Positions 51,418-60,608 of a stretch of 64,000 nt of DNA are shown piece by piece. Position 1 is the stretch's first letter; each line of letters begins with the position of its first letter. The position numbers and the translations under genes are program-made. Under the pieces are notes generated by a model that did no database searches, had not been told where the DNA came from, and saw only the letters and a list, made by a program, of their open reading frames with translations. Where the stretch lies: the NCBI RefSeq assembly GCF_003286415.2, contig NZ_CP043450.1, positions 5,704,001 to 5,768,000 of the forward strand. The letters are read 5' to 3'. This stretch comes from Mucilaginibacter rubeus (GTDB taxonomy: Bacteria; Bacteroidota; Bacteroidia; Sphingobacteriales; Sphingobacteriaceae).

Positions 51418-52950
51418 ATGAAAAAAATACCTCTATTGCTCGTTGCCTGCATGTTACTTTTCACTTCGGTAAATGCCCAGCATGCCGACAGGAGCAAATT
51501 CATTAAAGACAGTTTAGATCTTTACATCAGCAAGGCCCTCACCAACTGGCGTGTGCCCGGTGTAGCCGTTTGTATTGTAAAAGATAACAAAGTTGTGCTG
51601 ATGAAGGGTTACGGCATTAAAGAGCTTGGCCTCATGAACAAGGTTGATGAAAATACCCTGTTCATGATAGGCAGCAACACCAAAGCCTTTACCGCTACCG
51701 CCCTTGCCATGCTACAGGCCAATAAAAAGCTATCTTTAGATGATAAGGTAACCAAATACATTCCCGAGTTTAAACTGGAAGATAAAAACGCGAGCGAGCA
51801 GGTGATTGTACGCGACCTGCTTTGTCACCGTCTCGGTTTCCAGACCTTCCAGGGCGATTTTACTTTTTATAACACTAATCTTACCCGCCAGGATGTAATA
51901 GCACACCTGGGCAGGCTAAAAGCCGCCTATCCGTTCCGTACACGCTGGGGTTATACCAACGCGGCATTTTTAACGGCTGGCGAGATCATTCCAAAAGTAA
52001 CCAACGGGCACTCATGGGAGGCTTATGTAAAAGAGGCCATTTTTGCACCACTGGGCATGGGTAATACTTTAGCTTTAAGTAGAGATCTGCCAACTTCTAT
52101 AAACCGTACAGTACCTCATACCATTGTTGATGGCAGGCTCACCCCAATCCCCTATTGTCAGATAGACGGGATTGCACCGGCAGGCTCTATCAGCTCATCG
52201 GTAAATGACATGAGCAAATGGGTATTGGCTTTGTTGAACAATGGCAAGGTAGGCCAGCGCCAGGTGATCCCTGCTGCAGCTATCGAAGCAACCCGTGTAC
52301 CACAGGACATTGTTGGCAGCGTTCACCACATGAATGGTGAAAATAACTTTGAGCTTTACGGCCTGGGGTGGTTTATACAAGACTATTCCGGGCACCGCCT
52401 TGTAATGCATGATGGCGGCGTTAATGGCTACTTATCGTCGGTAACGCTTTCGCCGCAGGATAACCTGGGCATTGTTATATTAACTAATACAGATCAAAAC
52501 CTACTCTTTGAAGCCTTGCGTTGGGATATCCTGGATGCTTACTTTAAACAACCATTCCGCAACTACAGTGAAGGTTACTTAAAGCAATACAAAGCCAATA
52601 CCGCTACTGAACAAGCTGAGGACAAAAAACTGAAAGACTCTGTGCTGTTAAACCCCAAACCCATGTTGCTGCCTAACAAATACCTCGGCAAATACACCAA
52701 CGAGTTTTATGGCACTATGGAAGTTACGCAAGGCGAAGGCAACAACCTCGAGATGCGCTTTGAACATCACCCCAAAATGTATGCATTGTTAAAACCCCTT
52801 GGTGGCAACCGGTTCTACGTTACATTTTCCGATCCTACATTAGGCAAAGCGGTATTTCCGTTCACCATACAAAACGGCGAGGTTACAGGCGTACGTGTAA
52901 AAGTGGCTGATTTTGTAGAGCGTGGGGCTTATGATTTTAAGAAGAATTAG
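51418..52950 (+). CDS. Serine hydrolase of the beta-lactamase (class C) fold with DUF3471
   Basis: A 510-residue exported protein: signal peptide ending NAQ, the nucleophile motif S86-N-T-K89, Y179-T-N181 as the second motif, and HDGGVNGY as the third, so a serine beta-lactamase/penicillin-binding fold with all motifs kept. The C-terminal ~110 residues resemble DUF3471. Family members include esterases, D-aminopeptidases and carboxypeptidases; the substrate is unknown. The transcript is divergent from the DPP-IV-type gene, and a repeat element follows. Confidence 0.88.
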   Translation: MKKIPLLLVACMLLFTSVNAQHADRSKFIKDSLDLYISKALTNWRVPGVAVCIVKDNKVVLMKGYGIKELGLMNKVDENTLFMIGSNTKAFTATALAMLQANKKLSLDDKVTKYIPEFKLEDKNASEQVIVRDLLCHRLGFQTFQGDFTFYNTNLTRQDVIAHLGRLKAAYPFRTRWGYTNAAFLTAGEIIPKVTNGHSWEAYVKEAIFAPLGMGNTLALSRDLPTSINRTVPHTIVDGRLTPIPYCQIDGIAPAGSISSSVNDMSKWVLALLNNGKVGQRQVIPAAAIEATRVPQDIVGSVHHMNGENNFELYGLGWFIQDYSGHRLVMHDGGVNGYLSSVTLSPQDNLGIVILTNTDQNLLFEALRWDILDAYFKQPFRNYSEGYLKQYKANTATEQAEDKKLKDSVLLNPKPMLLPNKYLGKYTNEFYGTMEVTQGEGNNLEMRFEHHPKMYALLKPLGGNRFYVTFSDPTLGKAVFPFTIQNGEVTGVRVKVADFVERGAYDFKKN

Positions 52951-53014
52951 GGCAAGGGAAACAGCATTTAGTTAGCTAACTGTCGGGCCAAAGCATAAAT
53001 ATGAAAGCGTGGAA

Positions 53015-53128
53015 TTGTGCGATTCCCCTCTTGAGAGGGGTGTAGGGGTGTGTTTCTGCTTTGACAAGCTAATTACATGAACACACCCCTGCCAACACAC
53101 TTTCCTTCGCGCCCCCTCTCAAGAGGGG
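53015..53128. repeat. Inverted-repeat element, CCCCTCTTGAGAGGGG family, copy 3 (inverted)
   Basis: Starts TTGTGCGATT, then CCCCTCTTGAGAGGGG (53025-53040), and ends CCCCTCTCAAGAGGGG (53113-53128). The position of TTGTGCGATT on the left shows that this copy is inverted relative to copies 1 and 2. Confidence 0.85.
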
Positions 53129-53153
53129 AAATAAAAATCTAAAAATCCCACAT

Positions 53154-53197
53154 AAAAAAAGCGGGATAACTTTTCCCTAAAGAAAAATTATCCCGCT
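53154..53197 (-). terminator. Intrinsic terminator of the NHL lipoprotein gene
   Basis: AGCGGGATAA / TTATCCCGCT form a 10-bp stem that continues inward, and a run of seven T follows on the minus strand, 25 bp past the stop. Confidence 0.88.
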
Positions 53198-53221
53198 GAA
53201 AATATCTGAGCAGTAAACCGC

Positions 53222-54595
53222 TTATTGCAATACGATCTTACGGATGCGGTTGTTATAGTAATCAGCCACGTAAAGGTTATTGCTGGCATCAACTGTTATG
53301 CCCTGCGGCGAATTGAAGATACCTGCGGTTCCAACACCTTCTGCAAAACCTGTTGTACCATTGCCTGCAATAGTTCTTAAAACCCTGTCTTTAGTGATTT
53401 CCAGGATCCTGCCATTCTGATCAGTTATGAACAGGTTTCCGCTTTTGTCAAACGCGATAGCTGACGGGCCACCAACAAGGGTAGTTTGTTTATTACCGCC
53501 AACAAAAGTAGAAACAACGCCAGCCGGAGTAATTTTACGAATAGTGTGGTTAAGCGCCTCGGCAACGTAAATGTTGTTATTAGCGTCGATAGCTATGCCA
53601 TTAGGCCTGTTGAAAGTAGCGCTGGTAGCGGTTGCATTGTCCAGGTAGCTTGCGCCCCTGCTGCCTGCAAACGTAGTAACAACACCTGCCGACGTAATTT
53701 TGCGGATCAGGTTATTACCCATATCAGCAACAAAAATATTTCCGGAACCGTCAATTGCCAGTCCACGCGGGCTGTTAAAAGTTGCTTTGGTACCGGTTCC
53801 ATCTGCATATCCGGCATCGCCGCTACCTGCAAAAGTGCTTACTGTGCCATCCGGGGTAATCTTACGGATATTGTTATTGCCATAATCGGCTACATAAATA
53901 TTGCCTGTTGCATCTGTAACTAAACTTTGCGGAGCATAAAACTGAGCTGTAGCTACTGGGCCATCAACGTAGCCAATAGCGCCACTGCCAGATAACGTAG
54001 TAACATCTCCGGCTGTAGTGACTTTACGGATAGCGCTATTAAATGAATCTGCAACATAAATATTGCCATCAGCAGCGCCTACAGTTACACCCTGCGGGCT
54101 GTCAAAAAAAGCAGCGCCGCCTAAACCGTCAATAAAGTCAGATCCGGCGTTACCTGCCAGTGTACTAACTGTACCACCAGCATAAGTAGTACCGTCGCCG
54201 GTAGTGAATTGTATAACCTTACCATAACCGGTACCTGCGCTGTTTATAGCATAAGCACGGGCATAATAAGTTGTTTTAGGGCTTAAACCGGTAATTTTGG
54301 TTGTATAAGCAAATTGAAGTACGGTATCTGTAGTCTTTTTATCAGCCGTAGTTGGTGTTTGATTGGTTGAGCTATAGCAAACGCCATAGGTACCAAGGCT
54401 CACATCCTGCGTTCCGTTAAATAAACCGCCCGCATAGGCTATTGTTCCACTTTCAGCAGTAACCACATCCGTGGTGGTTAAATCCGGTACGGTTACTGGT
54501 GTAACGCTTCCGCTTTTACCACAACCTGCACCTGCCAAAGCAACGGCAACTATAAACGCGGCAAATAAAATTGTTTTAGTAAAGCTCTTTTTCAC
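53222..54595 (-). CDS. NHL-repeat beta-propeller lipoprotein
   Basis: A 457-residue lipoprotein: lipobox LAGAGC near residue 25, an N-terminal Ig/FN3-like domain (~40-130, ending TTYYARAYAINSAGTGYG), then six NHL repeats, each with the pattern TFAGSGDAGYADGTGTKATFNSP followed by IAIDxxxNIYVADxxNxxIRKI. The repeats build a six-bladed propeller that usually binds protein or glycan outside the cell. No catalytic residues are seen. A consensus -7 box precedes it and a terminator follows, so it stands alone. Confidence 0.88.
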   Translation of the reverse strand: MKKSFTKTILFAAFIVAVALAGAGCGKSGSVTPVTVPDLTTTDVVTAESGTIAYAGGLFNGTQDVSLGTYGVCYSSTNQTPTTADKKTTDTVLQFAYTTKITGLSPKTTYYARAYAINSAGTGYGKVIQFTTGDGTTYAGGTVSTLAGNAGSDFIDGLGGAAFFDSPQGVTVGAADGNIYVADSFNSAIRKVTTAGDVTTLSGSGAIGYVDGPVATAQFYAPQSLVTDATGNIYVADYGNNNIRKITPDGTVSTFAGSGDAGYADGTGTKATFNSPRGLAIDGSGNIFVADMGNNLIRKITSAGVVTTFAGSRGASYLDNATATSATFNRPNGIAIDANNNIYVAEALNHTIRKITPAGVVSTFVGGNKQTTLVGGPSAIAFDKSGNLFITDQNGRILEITKDRVLRTIAGNGTTGFAEGVGTAGIFNSPQGITVDASNNLYVADYYNNRIRKIVLQ

Positions 54596-54627
54596 GAGTT
54601 TGTTTAAAAGTTATATAGTAAAGTAAG

Positions 54628-54635
54628 CAAAATTA
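54628..54635 (-). promoter_or_regulatory. Predicted -7 box for the NHL lipoprotein gene
   Basis: TAATTTTG on the minus strand matches TAnnTTTG exactly, 32 nt before the ATG. An inverted repeat GTACGTAGTAA / TTATTACGTAC (54644-54654 / 54693-54703) sits just upstream and could be an operator. Confidence 0.4.
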
Positions 54636-54820
54636 ACTTATCAGTACGTAGTAAATCACTTTAAAGTAACATTTTAACAAATATTAACATACTTATTACG
54701 TACCAAAACCTGGTATTGCCCTGCATTTGCCGACAAAACCGGTTAATCAATTTTTTTAACGGGCGTAAAGTAACCAAAAACTCAGCAACATTTTCGGCAC
54801 GGATGTGTTAATAATTAACC

Positions 54821-55285
54821 ATGAAAACAATAATGCTGTTTATATCGCTCCTGATAGTTAATGCGGCCACAGCACAAAAGCAAGTACCGTTACCGCATGG
54901 AATGATATTTGGCCAGAAACCCGATACCGTAGCTTTAATGCCGGCCTCCAAACTGGAAGCCTTTATGGGAAAAAAAACGCGGATCACTACTGCCATTTCA
55001 GGCAAGGTGATAAAAGTCACTAAAGAAAAAGGAGGTTGGTTTGAAATGGATGCAGGCAGCAAGCGCGTTATTACGGCTCACTTCGCCAATGCAGGTATAA
55101 ATTTGCCGACCGCTCTTGCCGGTCGCACAGTAATAATTTCGGGGATAGCTTCCAAACAGTTCATTGCCGATGATCTGCAGCATATGGCCGGAGACACGGT
55201 TAACGGCAAAAAGCAGCATAAAACTAATACCAGTTCTAATAGAAAGGTTAGTTTTGAAATAAAAGGTTTAATGGTAGATAAATAA
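54821..55285 (+). CDS. DUF4920-like exported protein
   Basis: A 154-residue protein with a signal peptide ending NAATAQ. The middle (TRITTAISGKVIKVTKEKGGWFEMDAG) matches the DUF4920 pattern, in which a strand pair precedes a Gly-Cys-Trp motif; here the Cys is replaced by Gly (GGW), so a metal-binding residue seen in some members is absent. Function unknown. It is convergent with the small barrel gene, with only 2 bp between the stops. Confidence 0.65.
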   Translation: MKTIMLFISLLIVNAATAQKQVPLPHGMIFGQKPDTVALMPASKLEAFMGKKTRITTAISGKVIKVTKEKGGWFEMDAGSKRVITAHFANAGINLPTALAGRTVIISGIASKQFIADDLQHMAGDTVNGKKQHKTNTSSNRKVSFEIKGLMVDK

Positions 55286-55287
55286 GC

Positions 55288-55749
55288 CTATTCAAGCTTA
55301 GTAAAAGAAAAGCTATAAATAAGCCTGAGCCCGGCTATTGGCGTTGATTGGCTACCCTTTTTCATATAATCACCATGAAAATTCAGATCGAGGGTTTGAT
55401 GCCGTGTTGATAAGATGATAAAGCCTATCCCGGCAGTGGCGCCGAAGCCGGAATAGTCGGGATCAAGATGCCCAAAAGCACCTGCCAATGTATAAATCTC
55501 TTTGCTGAAATAATATCTGCCCGATAACCCGGCCAGCACACCATAGGCAACTTCGCCGCCCAGATACGGTGTTATACTTACAGCCTTGGCTACTTTAACT
55601 TCGCCCTGTAAAAGAGCGCCAAAGCCATTACTATTTTCGCGGGAGGTGTTTAAGGAAAGGCCAAGACCGATAGCATTTTTGGCCTGAGCATAAGTTTTCA
55701 TTGTCCCACCTATCAGCAGAACAAAAAGCAGGATAAAGGTAGTTCTCAA
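55288..55749 (-). CDS. Small outer-membrane beta-barrel-like protein
   Basis: A 153-residue protein with a signal peptide (FILLFVLLIGGTMKTYAQ) and amphipathic strands ending in aromatic residues (LQGEVKVAKAVSITPYLGGEVAYG, GLSGRYYF, IYTLAGAFGHL, LDLNFHGDYM, LRLIYSFSFTKLE). This pattern suggests an eight-stranded outer-membrane barrel of the porin-family type common in Bacteroidota. I do not recognise a finer family. Confidence 0.6.
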   Translation of the reverse strand: MRTTFILLFVLLIGGTMKTYAQAKNAIGLGLSLNTSRENSNGFGALLQGEVKVAKAVSITPYLGGEVAYGVLAGLSGRYYFSKEIYTLAGAFGHLDPDYSGFGATAGIGFIILSTRHQTLDLNFHGDYMKKGSQSTPIAGLRLIYSFSFTKLE

Positions 55750-55766
55750 TGCAGGATATAATTAAT

Positions 55767-55801
55767 CGTCAGGGTTAATATGTGATACATTAACCCTGAC
55801 G
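55767..55801 (-). terminator. Hairpin after the 55809-56456 gene
   Basis: A perfect 13-bp stem CGTCAGGGTTAAT / ATTAACCCTGACG with a 9-nt loop, directly past the stop on the minus strand. The U-tract is weak. Confidence 0.6.
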
Positions 55802-55808
55802 ACCAATA

Positions 55809-56456
55809 TTAAGCATTTGTTACAATGAGCTGCCTTAATTTTTCAGAAACTTCGTTTTTATTTACTGCAGATGCTTCGCGTTTGCATTTCATATAATGCT
55901 CGCGGGCAATTTTTTCGGCCAGATCGCCGATAGTTTTTACATGCATCTCTTTGCCAAAACGGCCGGCCAGTTTTAAGCCTACACCAGCTACCACCATACC
56001 GGCAATACCTATAGCCATGTGATAAAAGGCAAAAACAAAGCTAACCACCAAAATCATAGAAAACAGGTTTACTATCCATTGCTTGGGTTGAAGCAAGCTG
56101 ATCTGGAAACCCATCTCTTCTTCAATAGCAGCTATAGCCTCAATACGGCTATCGCGCGGGAAAAGATCAACAAGTTTGGTTTGGGGCTTTATGATATCCT
56201 TATCGTGCCCTGCCGATGCATTGATGGCATTACGGAGTTTGTAAAATGCCTGCTGTGTGGTACAGCCATCGTTTGTTTTTTTTACTTTTTCGAGAACAAC
56301 GTCGCAAAGTTTACCAAAGTTTTGTACATCGTTTGCCGATGCGTCGTTTAAACTGATGTTAAATGACTTTTCAATTTTCATTAAAACACCATCCATATCT
56401 TCAGGATCAACACTCTTCAGGTTGATGTCCTGACCATTAGCCGAATTAACTTTCAA
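55809..56456 (-). CDS. Hypothetical membrane protein with possible acyl-carrier-like ends
   Basis: A 215-residue protein I cannot assign to a named family. Residues ~20-60 (MDGVLMKIEKSFNISLNDASANDVQNFGKLCDVVLEKV) and ~180-190 (TIGDLAEKIAREHY) look like helices 1-2 and the closing helix of an acyl carrier protein, but the DSL phosphopantetheine site is absent. Two membrane segments lie at ~128-165 (SMILVVSFVFAFYHM and IAGMVVAGVGLKLA). It is 100 bp past the carB stop on the same strand, with hairpins on both sides. Probably an inner-membrane protein. Confidence 0.6.
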   Translation of the reverse strand: MKVNSANGQDINLKSVDPEDMDGVLMKIEKSFNISLNDASANDVQNFGKLCDVVLEKVKKTNDGCTTQQAFYKLRNAINASAGHDKDIIKPQTKLVDLFPRDSRIEAIAAIEEEMGFQISLLQPKQWIVNLFSMILVVSFVFAFYHMAIGIAGMVVAGVGLKLAGRFGKEMHVKTIGDLAEKIAREHYMKCKREASAVNKNEVSEKLRQLIVTNA

Positions 56457-56481
56457 TCTATAGTAACTAAATACAACAATA

Positions 56482-56511
56482 GTGAACCTGCAATTAGGGT
56501 TGCAGGTTCAC
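56482..56511 (-). terminator. Hairpin after carB
   Basis: GTGAACCTGCAA / TTGCAGGTTCAC, a perfect 12-bp stem with a 6-nt loop, 44 bp past the carB stop. The U-tract is weak. Confidence 0.6.
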
Positions 56512-56555
56512 GTTATTAGCAATTAAACTACAAAGGCTGCAATTTAATGTTTTAA

Positions 56556-59372
56556 TTATTTACTCAAGTACATTGATTTCTCTTTGTACAGGTGCCTGAA
56601 GTATGGGTCTTGCAGGTTAGGGATAAAGCGGATAGCCTCACCGGTTGATTTCATTTCAGGGCCAAGCTCCTTGGTAACCTCAGGGAATTTATCGAATGAG
56701 AATACCGGTTCTTTGATGGCGTAGCCCCACAGCTTGCGCTCGATAGTGAAGTCGCTTAGCTTGTTAACTTCCAGCATAACTTTGGTAGCTATGTTGATGT
56801 AAGGCACGTCATAAGCCTTAGCAATGAAAGGTACAGTACGTGAAGCACGTGGATTGGCCTCAATTACATAAACCTTGTCATCCTTAACCGCGAACTGGAT
56901 GTTCAACAAGCCGCGTACGTTAAGTGCTGTAGCTATCTTCTTGGTATATTCTTCTATCTGGTGGATAACGGTATCCGAAAAATCGAATGGAGGCAGTACA
57001 GCGTACGAGTCGCCAGAGTGGATACCGGCAGGCTCGATGTGCTCCATCATACCAATGATGTGTACATCCTCACCATCGCTGATCGAGTCTGACTCGGCCT
57101 CGGCGGCGCGGTCAAGGAAGTGGTCAATCAGTACACGGTTACCAGGCAGGTTGCGCAATAAGCTTACAACCGCTTTTTCAAGGTCCTCATCGTTAATCAC
57201 GATGCTCATGCCCTGGCCACCTAATACGTAGCTTGGCCTTACCAACACCGGGTAGCCAACTTTGTGGGCAACTTCAAGTGCTTCTTCAGCGCTTTCAGCT
57301 ACACCGTATTTTGGATATGGAATGTCAAGGTCTTTCAACAGGTCAGAGAAACGGCCGCGGTCTTCGGCAATGTCCATGTTATTGAATGATGTACCAATGA
57401 TGCGGATACCGTGCTCGTGCATTTTCTCAGCCATTTTAAGCGCGGTTTGACCACCCAGCTGAACAATTACACCGTAAGGTTTCTCCAATTCGATGATTTC
57501 GCGTACATGCTCCCAGTATACCGGCTCAAAGTACAGCTTATCGGCCATGTTAAAGTCGGTTGATACCGTTTCAGGGTTACAGTTAACCATGATAGCCTCA
57601 AAGCCTGCTTCTTTAGCGGCAAGTAAGCCGTGCACACAGCTGTAATCAAACTCGATACCCTGGCCTATACGGTTAGGGCCTGAGCCTAATACGATGATCT
57701 TTTTCCTGTCAGATGCTACAGATTCGTTTTCACCTTCGTAGCTTGAATAGTAGTATGGCGTTTTTGCAGGGAATTCGGCAGCGCAGGTATCAACCATTTT
57801 GTAAACGCGGTGCATACCCAGGGCTTTGCGGCGCTGGTAAACATCCTCCTCGGTTACGTTACCCAAAATGTGGGCAATCTGCACATCTGAGAAACCTTTT
57901 TGTTTCAGGGTATACAGGAACTCTTCAGGAACATTATTCAGTGAATAGCGGCGAAGCTCTACTTCCAGGTTAACCAACTCCTGGATCTGGTTTAGGAACC
58001 AGCGGTCGATTTTGGTTACTTTACGTACCGATTCGATAGGTACACCCAGGCTTAAGGCGTCATAAATGTGGAACAACCTGTCCCAGCTTGGATGCTCCAG
58101 GCTGGCCATTATTTCTTCCAGGTTACGGCTCTGACGACCGTCGGCACCTAAACCGGCGCGACCAATCTCCAAACTTTGACAGGCTTTCTGTAAGGCCTCA
58201 GTAAAGCTGCGACCGATACCCATAACTTCACCAACCGATTTCATCTGCAGGCCAAGTTCTTTATTAGCGCCTTTGAACTTATCAAAGTTCCAGCGAGGTA
58301 TTTTAACGATCACGTAATCCAGCGTTGGCTCAAAGTAGGCCGAAGTGGTTTTGGTGATCTGGTTTTCAATTTCATCAAGGTTATAACCTATCGCCAGCTT
58401 AGCAGCAATTTTAGCGATTGGATAACCGGTAGCTTTTGAAGCAAGGGCTGATGAGCGTGATACACGCGGGTTGATCTCGATAGCGATGATCGATTCATCG
58501 GCAGGGTTTACCGAGAACTGCACGTTACAACCGCCGGCAAAGTTACCGATGGCGCGCATCATCTTAATAGCCTGGTTACGCATTTCCTGGTAGCAGCGAT
58601 CGCTCAGGGTCATGGCAGGAGCTACAGTGATCGAATCGCCGGTGTGGATACCCATCGGGTCAAAGTTCTCGATAGAACAGATGATGATCACGTTGTCATT
58701 GCTATCGCGCAGCAACTCTAACTCGTACTCTTTCCAGCCTAATACAGCTTGCTCAACCAATACCTCGTGGGTTGGTGAAGCCTGCAAACCACGGTTAAGG
58801 GCAGCGTCGAAATCTTCTTTTTTGTGAACGAAACCCGCGCCTTTACCACCCAGCGTGTAGCTTGGGCGAATAACAAGCGGGAAACCGATTTCCTGCGCAC
58901 CTTCTTTACCTTCAAGGAATGAATTGGCGATTTTTGATTTAGCAACACCTACGCCGATGTCAACCATCAGCTGGCGGAACGCTTCGCGGTTTTCGGTTTT
59001 TTCGATGGCGGCGATATCTACACCGATAACTTTAACGCCATACTTTTCCCAGATGCCGCGTTCAGACGCTTCGATACAAAGATTCAACGCGGTTTGGCCA
59101 CCCATGGTAGGCAGTACAGCATCAATCTGTTGTTCAGTTAAAATTTTCTCAATGCTTTCGCAGGTGAGCGGCAGAAGATAAACATGGTCGCTGATAACTT
59201 TATCCGTCATAATAGTTGCCGGATTGCTGTTAATGATAGAAACGGAGATGCCTTCTTCTTTTAGCGAGAGAGCAGCTTGCGATCCGGAATAATCAAATTC
59301 GCAAGCCTGGCCGATGATGATTGGGCCGGAGCCGATAATCAGAACGGATTTAATGGAGGTGTCTTTGGGCAT
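56556..59372 (-). CDS. carB: Carbamoyl-phosphate synthase large subunit
   Basis: A 938-residue enzyme that makes carbamoyl phosphate for pyrimidines and arginine from bicarbonate, ammonia from CarA and two ATP. It has the duplicated ATP-grasp halves: LIIGSGPIIIGQACEFDYSG and FPLVIRPSYTLGGKGAGFV in the first, VLGSGPNRIGQGIEFDYSC and YPVLVRPSYVLGGQGMSIV in the second. It ends at FIPNLQDPYFRHLYKEKSMYLSK. The ~130-residue C-terminal MGS-like domain of the E. coli enzyme (~1073 residues), which binds UMP and ornithine, is absent; this shorter form is common in Bacteroidota. No carA is next to it. Confidence 0.96.
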   Translation of the reverse strand: MPKDTSIKSVLIIGSGPIIIGQACEFDYSGSQAALSLKEEGISVSIINSNPATIMTDKVISDHVYLLPLTCESIEKILTEQQIDAVLPTMGGQTALNLCIEASERGIWEKYGVKVIGVDIAAIEKTENREAFRQLMVDIGVGVAKSKIANSFLEGKEGAQEIGFPLVIRPSYTLGGKGAGFVHKKEDFDAALNRGLQASPTHEVLVEQAVLGWKEYELELLRDSNDNVIIICSIENFDPMGIHTGDSITVAPAMTLSDRCYQEMRNQAIKMMRAIGNFAGGCNVQFSVNPADESIIAIEINPRVSRSSALASKATGYPIAKIAAKLAIGYNLDEIENQITKTTSAYFEPTLDYVIVKIPRWNFDKFKGANKELGLQMKSVGEVMGIGRSFTEALQKACQSLEIGRAGLGADGRQSRNLEEIMASLEHPSWDRLFHIYDALSLGVPIESVRKVTKIDRWFLNQIQELVNLEVELRRYSLNNVPEEFLYTLKQKGFSDVQIAHILGNVTEEDVYQRRKALGMHRVYKMVDTCAAEFPAKTPYYYSSYEGENESVASDRKKIIVLGSGPNRIGQGIEFDYSCVHGLLAAKEAGFEAIMVNCNPETVSTDFNMADKLYFEPVYWEHVREIIELEKPYGVIVQLGGQTALKMAEKMHEHGIRIIGTSFNNMDIAEDRGRFSDLLKDLDIPYPKYGVAESAEEALEVAHKVGYPVLVRPSYVLGGQGMSIVINDEDLEKAVVSLLRNLPGNRVLIDHFLDRAAEAESDSISDGEDVHIIGMMEHIEPAGIHSGDSYAVLPPFDFSDTVIHQIEEYTKKIATALNVRGLLNIQFAVKDDKVYVIEANPRASRTVPFIAKAYDVPYINIATKVMLEVNKLSDFTIERKLWGYAIKEPVFSFDKFPEVTKELGPEMKSTGEAIRFIPNLQDPYFRHLYKEKSMYLSK

Positions 59373-59706
59373 AGGGCTTTTTTTTAATTCAAAAGTTCTA
59401 AGTCAAAAGTTAAAGACAGTTAAGCCTTTAAACGGTTTTTCCTATGCGCTGAAAGCCAAGAAATCCCGACTTCAGCGTCGGGGTGCAAAGATAGAATTTT
59501 AACAAACACCATTCATGTTTTTTTTCAGATTTAACATTACAGCAATTACACCCCGCTTTTTTTAAGTTTTAAGGCACTTTTTCATAAAACAATAGGCATA
59601 TTATTTTCGTAGAATCTTACTATATTTACTTACAGCCCCGGCTGTAAAAATCCCAATTAAACCTGTAATTGCGCCAACCCGCAAATACTTTATATATTTA
59701 GGAACT
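59373..59706. other. Gap between carB and the lipoprotein gene
   Basis: Holds the carB promoter at its left end and, at 59630-59647, a perfect 8-bp palindrome TTACAGCC-CC-GGCTGTAA followed by AAAA, 60 bp before the lipoprotein start. This could be a short hairpin or a regulator site. No gene is seen in the 334 bp. Confidence 0.5.
59486..59493 (-). promoter_or_regulatory. Predicted -7 box for carB
   Basis: TATCTTTG followed by CA on the minus strand matches TAnnTTTG exactly and leaves a 113-nt leader before the carB ATG, unusually long for this window. No -33 box is clear. Confidence 0.5.
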
Positions 59707-60234
59707 ATGATAAAGAAGCCTGTTTTTCCATTGCTTGTGGCTATTTTATTCTTTGGCAGCTGCGCTATGCTGCAATCAGTTGTTAAATCAACTTTCCCCT
59801 ACACGGCTACTATGGTGATCCCGGCGTCGGCTAAGGTTGATGAAGCTCAAATAGCAGTAAGTACGGGTAACAGCTTTGACCAGGATTTTACTAAAGACGG
59901 CAACAACGCCAATAAAATAAGTGAAGTACGCATCATATCGGCCAAGTTGGAATCAAAGGACCCTACGGATTATAACATCGGCAATATCGCTTCATTAAGG
60001 GTTTACATGGGTAAAAGCGATGGCAGTGAAGAAGTGATGGTAGCTATCCGCAAAGATATCCAACCCAATGCCGGTAACAGCATTGTATTGGATATCGATA
60101 ACTCGCATTTTTTGGATGTGCTTGTACGCGAACCCTCGGTACGTATCAGGATGGTTTATCGCCTGCGTAAAGCAGCCGCTACCGACGCGAGCCTGAAAGT
60201 ATCATTGGGGATAGGATCATACCCGTCCAATTAA
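59707..60234 (+). CDS. Hypothetical lipoprotein
   Basis: A 175-residue lipoprotein: lipobox FFGSC (C19) after a hydrophobic N-terminus. The mature part is beta-rich (TMVIPASAKVDEAQIAVSTG, SEVRIISAKLESKDPTDYNIGNIASLRVYMG, VLDIDNSHFLDVLV, VRIRMVYRLRKA) and looks like a single beta-sandwich. I do not recognise a named family. It is convergent with panD, 19 bp apart. Confidence 0.75.
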   Translation: MIKKPVFPLLVAILFFGSCAMLQSVVKSTFPYTATMVIPASAKVDEAQIAVSTGNSFDQDFTKDGNNANKISEVRIISAKLESKDPTDYNIGNIASLRVYMGKSDGSEEVMVAIRKDIQPNAGNSIVLDIDNSHFLDVLVREPSVRIRMVYRLRKAAATDASLKVSLGIGSYPSN

Positions 60235-60253
60235 GCCGGGCATCTCCCAAAAA

Positions 60254-60604
60254 CTATTTAATCAGTTTATTATCTGAATCGGGGAATACAAGAATTGGTT
60301 CGTAGTTGCGGGCCTCCTCTGCCTCCATATACGCGTACGACATAATAATCACGATATCGCCTACCTGTGCCAGGCGGGCTGTAGCACCGTTCAGGCAAAC
60401 TGTGCCGGTTCCGCGTTCGCCTTTGATAACATAAGTTTCAAAACGAGCGCCGTTATTGTTGTTCACTATCTGAACCTTTTCGTTGGGGATGATATTTGCA
60501 GCCTCAATCAGGTCTTCATCAATAGTGATACTGCCCACATAATTCAACTCCGCCTGCGTTACCTTAACCCGGTGAATTTTGGACTTTAATATTTCAATTG
60601 TCAT
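60254..60604 (-). CDS. panD: Aspartate 1-decarboxylase precursor
   Basis: A 116-residue pyruvoyl enzyme that makes beta-alanine for pantothenate and CoA. The self-cleavage site is G24-S25 in NYVGSITID, and the family start TIEILKSKIHRVKVTQAEL and the loop NGATARLAQVGD are present. Length is normal. panC, the next enzyme of the pathway, lies 152 bp upstream in the same direction. A TAACTTTG box ends 4 nt before its ATG, suggesting a leaderless transcript. Confidence 0.95.
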   Translation of the reverse strand: MTIEILKSKIHRVKVTQAELNYVGSITIDEDLIEAANIIPNEKVQIVNNNNGARFETYVIKGERGTGTVCLNGATARLAQVGDIVIIMSYAYMEAEEARNYEPILVFPDSDNKLIK

Positions 60605-60608
60605 GACG

